Part shown: piece by piece, positions 54,604-64,000 of the stretch
Layout: each line of letters begins with the position of its first letter
How positions within the stretch are numbered: the stretch's first letter is position 1
DNA from: Amoebidium appalachense
Lineage: Eukaryota > Ichthyosporea
Assembly (NCBI GenBank): GCA_963693365.1
Contig: CAVNZM010000011.1
Span: 2,170,001 to 2,234,000, forward strand
DNA: 64,000 nt
Reading direction: 5' to 3'
Position numbers and translations under genes: made by a program
Notes under the pieces: generated by a model
What the model was told of the DNA's origin: nothing
What the model saw: the letters and a program-made list of their open reading frames with translations, nothing else
The model's database searches: none

Positions 54604-55827
54604 ACCCCCGGCCTCAACACACTCATACACAACAAGAACACCGGAGCTGAGCTGGGAAGACACATAAAAATCGACCCTACCACAAAAACTCCCCCCAACA
54701 TACACCGAGACAACTCGTGCTCCCTGCCCCACACCAATTCCTAGATCCCACTACCAACCGCCCGCTCCACCTCCCAAGTGGTGCAAGATCCCCCCTTCCC
54801 TAGACCTCACATTTCGAACCGGACAAGACCAACAGTACGTCGTTACAATAAACTGCCAAGCCACTGCTAGACTTAGAAACCGAAAGATAGAAGTAATTGG
54901 CCAGTCTTAGGGAAATAAGATCTCAGAAGTAAAAACGGGAAGTAGGGAGTCCTCCCAAAAAGGGTAAAGAACGTGTTGAAGAGAGTACACCTAGTGGACA
55001 CGAACTACATAAGCAACATCGTGTGCATTAACCGAGCAAGAATATACAAAAAATCAACTACATTTGGGCCTTTCTTAATTTGCTCGTAGCCCACAAATAC
55101 GTCCAACGAAAACACTCTCCCCACCTTCCAAGCCGGGCAGGCCCGATCAATTATAACACATCCCCCAAGCCACCCTTTAACAAACCACAGTTGCCCTTGT
55201 TAGCTGCCACAAGCTCACCCTGCCCACTCCGCACCTACTTGACAACACATGCTCTCTATATTCTCTGCCACTAGCGTGCAGATTTCCTGCTGCGCTCGTT
55301 TTATCCCCTACAACCAGCCTGTGCGGAATATTTATTTATCGGTCGCGGCTAGCGCTGGTTTTCGCGCCCTTTTGATATTATCTGACCAGTCGACGTTGCC
55401 GGCGCTCACTCTCCTGCGCGCAACACACACTAAAGCGTACCCAAAAACCTACAGTGCTTCGCATGTAATTTAACCGTACATTACAAACCCTTAACAACCG
55501 CCAGCGCAAAAAAAAAGAGAAAGAGAAAGAGAAAGAGAGTGAACGACACAAAGAAAAAAAAAAAGGGCAGGAAAGGGAAAGAAAACACAAAGGGGAACCC
55601 AGTTACACGTTTTGCAAGCACTCACCGGTTTGTTCTGGTGCGTTGCAAGCGCTCGACGACATCACCTGCTCCAACTGTTACAACAGTATATCTGATATAA
55701 CCGTGTTCACTACCTCATACTTTCCACCTTCCCCTAAGAAAACTCGCAAAGCTTGTTTGAGTCGCTGCTTCACAGTTTTGAAGTTTGCGTGTTTCTCTCG
55801 CTGGAGCCGCCCTCAAAATCGAGATTG

Positions 55828-55875
55828 TGACGTCACAGGACACATGATGGTGACGTCAGGGCAGCTTCTGATTGG
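55828..55875. promoter_or_regulatory. Twin CRE palindromes with CCAAT box
   Basis: TGACGTCA at 55828-55835 and 55851-55858, 23 bp apart, followed by ATTGG (CCAAT on the minus strand) at 55871-55875. TGACGTCA is the full ATF/CREB bZIP site. It lies 1.4 kb upstream of the ARID ATG and 3 kb upstream of the COX11 ATG, so it could serve the ARID promoter, both genes or an unrecognised transcript. Confidence 0.5.
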
Positions 55876-57279
55876 TCCATTCGATTTTTTGGCCCGCCCG
55901 TCAGTTTGAAGGCTTAGAAGTTGGCAAAGTTGCTGAGGACGTCTGCCGCCTCACACCGTCTAGAAAGTGTGTGATGCATGCATGCATGCGCAACCCATCA
56001 TAGGGGAGATTTTCATGAAGAGTAAAAAACGATGCCTTGAAGGCTTAAGTTGATAGGGGTTGAAAGGAGAGGGGGAGGGAGGGAGGGAGGAGGAGGGTGG
56101 CCGGGGCAGGAGGGGAGGGGAGGGGGTATGGGGAAAGGGGGGAGGGGGAGAGAGGGGGGAGGGGGGGGGGGGGGGGGAAGAAGGGGACGGCGGTGGGAAA
56201 AGGTGAGATAAAGGGTAAATTAGAGCTGCTTTGTGTCAAAGTTTAGAAACTGCTGTTTATGTAAACGTTGGACGATCAAACCTTCACTAAAATAGCTACA
56301 CCTTGCTTTCGAAGACAATAGCTGCTACAGGAGTAAACATTGGCCAGGAGGAAGAGCTGCAGTCCACGTGGATGTAGAACACTTCGCGCAACCTCTGCAC
56401 TCCCTGCTGTGGCCTATGTGCATATACTGACTAACCACACAAGCCACTCCATGGCGGATCCCAGATTCAAGTTTGATCGCAGACGTACGTGTGCACCCAT
56501 AGACACAACCGAATCTCGGCACACATATGCACCAAACACACACGCACGGACACTCGACAATCAGTGCATCAGTGCAGCTGAGGGCGTCGTGTACATGCAC
56601 GCCGGGAGCAACCGTTTTTTTTTTAGGCCCAATATTGGCTTGCACTAGGTTAGGACCTTTTATCCGCTGCTATCCAGCCCTGTATAGCTGTAGCAGCATT
56701 GGTTTGTCGTAGCCCCATTTCTCTTGTTCGACACAAAAGTAGACCCCCCCTCCCTCCCCCTTCCCCACCCCCCTGCCCCACCCACACCAACACAACAATA
56801 CCAACTTCCTTCACCACTTACCCCCCCTCCCCCCAACCTCTCCCCCCTCCCCCCCCGACCCCCACACACACACACCTGGCACACATAGCTCAAACTCACA
56901 CGCCCCCCATGCCCCCTAGCCCCTTCCTAATCTATTTCCAATGATAGCTATACGCATACGTGGGTGGTAGCTGAGAAGATTTCGCCAGCGCTCGTTGTCA
57001 CATATAGGTCGCCAGCACCGTCCTAGCCGCTGTTGTGCTTCACGCGCAGAGTTGCTTATTTAAGCTGGGGCACTTACTATGATTGACAAGTTCCCGGGGC
57101 CCTGTAGCATTTGGCAACTCCTCCCCCCTCCCCCCCCCCTCGCCCCCTCTCCCCCCCCCCCCACCCCACCCCACCCAACCCCCACCCCCCCCCCCCTCCC
57201 CCCTCCCGACCCCCCCCCCCCTGCCCCCCCGTTTCACTACAACCCCGACACCCAGGGTATCAACCTCCCCTTCCTCCCA

Positions 57280-57312
<33 letters not shown>

Positions 57313-57624
57313 CAGGGAAAAAAAAAAAAAAAAAAAACCTCTAATTTCCCTCCTCTACAGTACTATTAGCATATACACTTACATACCAACGGGGCGAAAG
57401 GCAGAAAGCGTACACACTCGCACACGCTCGGTGCCCCACAAAACAAATGCACCTTTACATTCACATAAGCGTGTACGCTCGCTGATGCAGCTGACACACT
57501 CACATACACGGCACAACCTGCAGTTAACTCATTTTCAAAGCATCTAAAGCTTTACTGAGTCTGATGGGCATTCTGATGCCCCGCGGCACACAAAACAAAC
57601 CGGGCTGAGCCTGCCGGCTGTGCG

Positions 57625-58349
57625 GCTGTGTTGTACCGGACTTTGACGACTACAACTCGACTTGACTAGTCAAGTTTTGGGATTTTCTCCACTACGACTA
57701 CGACTGGAGTCGGGGATGGGGCAACGACTTGACTACGACTATGACTACGACTTTCATATTATGTATGCCTTCACTGACCATGTACAGCAGCCAGAGCAGC
57801 TTGGCCCGAAGGCCGGGGGGGGGGGGCAGAGAGGGGGAGGGGGGGGGGGGGGGGAGGAGAGAGCTCGAGCAGGGGGGAGGGGGGGGGAGGGAGAGGGGGG
57901 GGCAGGGGGGGGGGGGGGGGGGGGGGGGGGAGGGGGGGGCAGGCGGGAGGGTAGTGTGCGTATGAGCGATGCAGGTCACGCCGTGTTATCATGATGATCC
58001 TTACCGCCAGCCCGGCCCCGTTTTAAGGGCCGCCCCAAAGACATATAAGACACGGCGCATAATCTGCGCATTGCCCACATGTGCACATGATATCGATCAT
58101 GAGCATTTCCCCTCCCTCCCTCCCCCCCCCCCCCCCCCCCTCGCCCCCTCCTTCCCCCCCCCCCCCCCCACCTTCCCCCCCCCCCCTCTCCCTCCCCCTC
58201 CGAGGCACCCCCTCCCCCCCCCCCCCCAAAAAAAAAGTCGTGGGCCATAGTCGTAGCTGTCGCCCTCGGCGACTCAACTACGACTTCACGACTTTGCCAC
58301 TCCGGCGACTACGACTGACGACTTTTTCTACAAATCGGTACATCCCTGC
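57625..58349. mobile_element. Putative small hAT-like non-autonomous element
   Basis: The right end read inward on the minus strand is CAGGGATGTACCGATTTGTA, followed by repeated AGTCGT/CGACTACG words. The left end read inward on the plus strand is TGTTGTACCGGACTTTGACG, followed by the same CGACTACGACT words. Shared TGTACCG near the tips plus subterminal CGACTA repeats in inverted orientation suggest a hAT-type MITE. G and C homopolymers have expanded inside. No clear 8-bp target duplication was found. Confidence 0.35.
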
Positions 58350-58810
58350 ACGTGCATGGGGGACCGGGCCCCGGGGTGTGAAAATACAACCAATGGTGGA
58401 ATGCAAGGAAACCAATCGATGCGCACCGATAAGGGCTTTTTGCATTCCAATCTTGCGCAACAGCTTCAAGTTGGCTTCTCGCATGATCTGCTGATGACGC
58501 AAACACAGCGCATGGCCTTTGGCAGGAAAAGAGGCCGTGAGCTTTTTGGCAAGAGCTGAATCAGTGCAGTCACTTGTAAACATCGTTTTGTAAGCTTTCA
58601 GCATTTTGGGAGGTTTTGGCTAGTGGGAGGCCGGGGCCTAGCAGAGGCACGATAAGCCACGACAGCACTATTATACAACTGAATTGTAGCAATTTATGGA
58701 ACAGCACACTTCAGATCTTCCCTAAAACCCCTCAGCTGCAGTGTGGGCTGTGCACCCTTTTGTTCCCCGTTTCTCTCTCTTTCACGGCATTTGTGGACAT
58801 ATATTTCATC

Positions 58811-63578
<4,768 letters not shown>

Positions 63579-64000
63579 GTGGGTGGGTGCCACGTGCGCA
63601 CGTGCACTCCCAAGTGCATGCACACACGTCTTGCTTTTTGGATGAACTCTACAGCGTGTACAAACAATGTTTTTGCCTGTGATAAAGCACAGTATATCTC
63701 TCGTTACCATGTTCTTTTAACTTTATACAGCTGATTGCTTTTTTTTTTTTGTTTTGTTCCTACACAACCCACACAACACCCGTGTGCTTGCATATGCGCA
63801 CAAATACACATGCATGGTCACGTGCCCCGGCCCAAATTTTTGCATCTCTGGTGGATACTGGCTTTACTTAGTAGAAGCACAAGAGGGAGAGATGGGGGGA
63901 GCAATACACACATCTGTATACACACAGAGAGGGGGGGGGGGGGGGGGGAGGGAGCGGATGTGCAACACAGGCATCGAAGAAATGGCACGCAGCCACGCTC

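Larger units (their letters stand above)
54418..58810. other. Intergenic region between ARID gene and COX11
   Basis: Divergent spacer of 4.4 kb. Ordinary DNA 54620-56030 contains a promoter-like cluster (55828-55875). G/C-rich tracts occur at 56060-56190, 56740-56860, 57120-57305 and 57810-57945. A possible 34-nt first exon, 56451-56484 (MADPRFKFDRR, then GTACGT), has no partner exon I could find. A minus-strand frame from an ATG at 58604 (MLKAYKTMFTSDCTDSALAK) runs to about 58350, where a putative mobile element starts. It has no recognised family. Confidence 0.45.

Overview
The window is nuclear DNA from an intron-rich eukaryote. GT-AG introns of roughly 0.4-1.9 kb split every recognisable gene, and the proteins are eukaryotic: an ARID/RFX chromatin-remodelling subunit, mitochondrial COX11 and a type II membrane glycosyltransferase. 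An opisthokont or other protist lineage is plausible, but I cannot assign a species. Introns and spacers are packed with (CA/GT)n, (GA/CT)n and very long G or C homopolymers. These create most of the long open frames (Thr-His, Cys-Val, poly-Gly, poly-Pro), and I treat those frames as artefacts.

Layout from left to right. 1-3.8 kb holds low-complexity DNA and the 3' exons of an unrecognised plus-strand gene. 5.4-17.1 kb holds a tandem pair of plus-strand glycosyltransferase genes of the putative rhamnosyl-transferase type. The second copy is intact (4 exons, 494 codons). The first has intact exons 2-4 but a broken first exon. An orphan exon resembling the start of a PI3-kinase C2 domain lies between them. 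18.4-19.1 kb holds the last exon of a minus-strand cysteine-rich protein. 19.4-31 kb is a transposon graveyard: a frame-shifted reverse transcriptase, a decayed gag-like gene with RGG repeats and a CCHC knuckle, a 39-bp minisatellite, a transposase-like scrap, and a young non-autonomous LTR retrotransposon (480-bp LTRs that look identical, 5-bp target duplication, PBS, PPT). 31.4-34.5 kb is bounded by near-identical 23-bp palindromes and holds a small acidic ORF. 35.8-38.8 kb is an unrecognised plus-strand gene whose three exons join in phase. 40.6-54.4 kb is one minus-strand gene of about 15 exons coding for an ARID2/RSC9-like protein (ARID, armadillo-like, RFX-like, long Pro/Gln tail). 58.8 kb to the right edge is plus-strand COX11, whose last exon lies beyond the window.

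How the parts relate. The ARID gene and COX11 are divergently oriented around a 4.4-kb spacer that carries two CRE palindromes and a CCAAT box. The genes form no operon-like unit and belong to different processes: Golgi-type glycosylation, chromatin remodelling and respiratory-chain assembly. Exon models were built by hand from splice consensus and reading-frame phase. Where phase closes across all exons (glycosyltransferase copy 2, COX11, the 35.8-kb gene and nearly all of the ARID gene) I consider the models strong.
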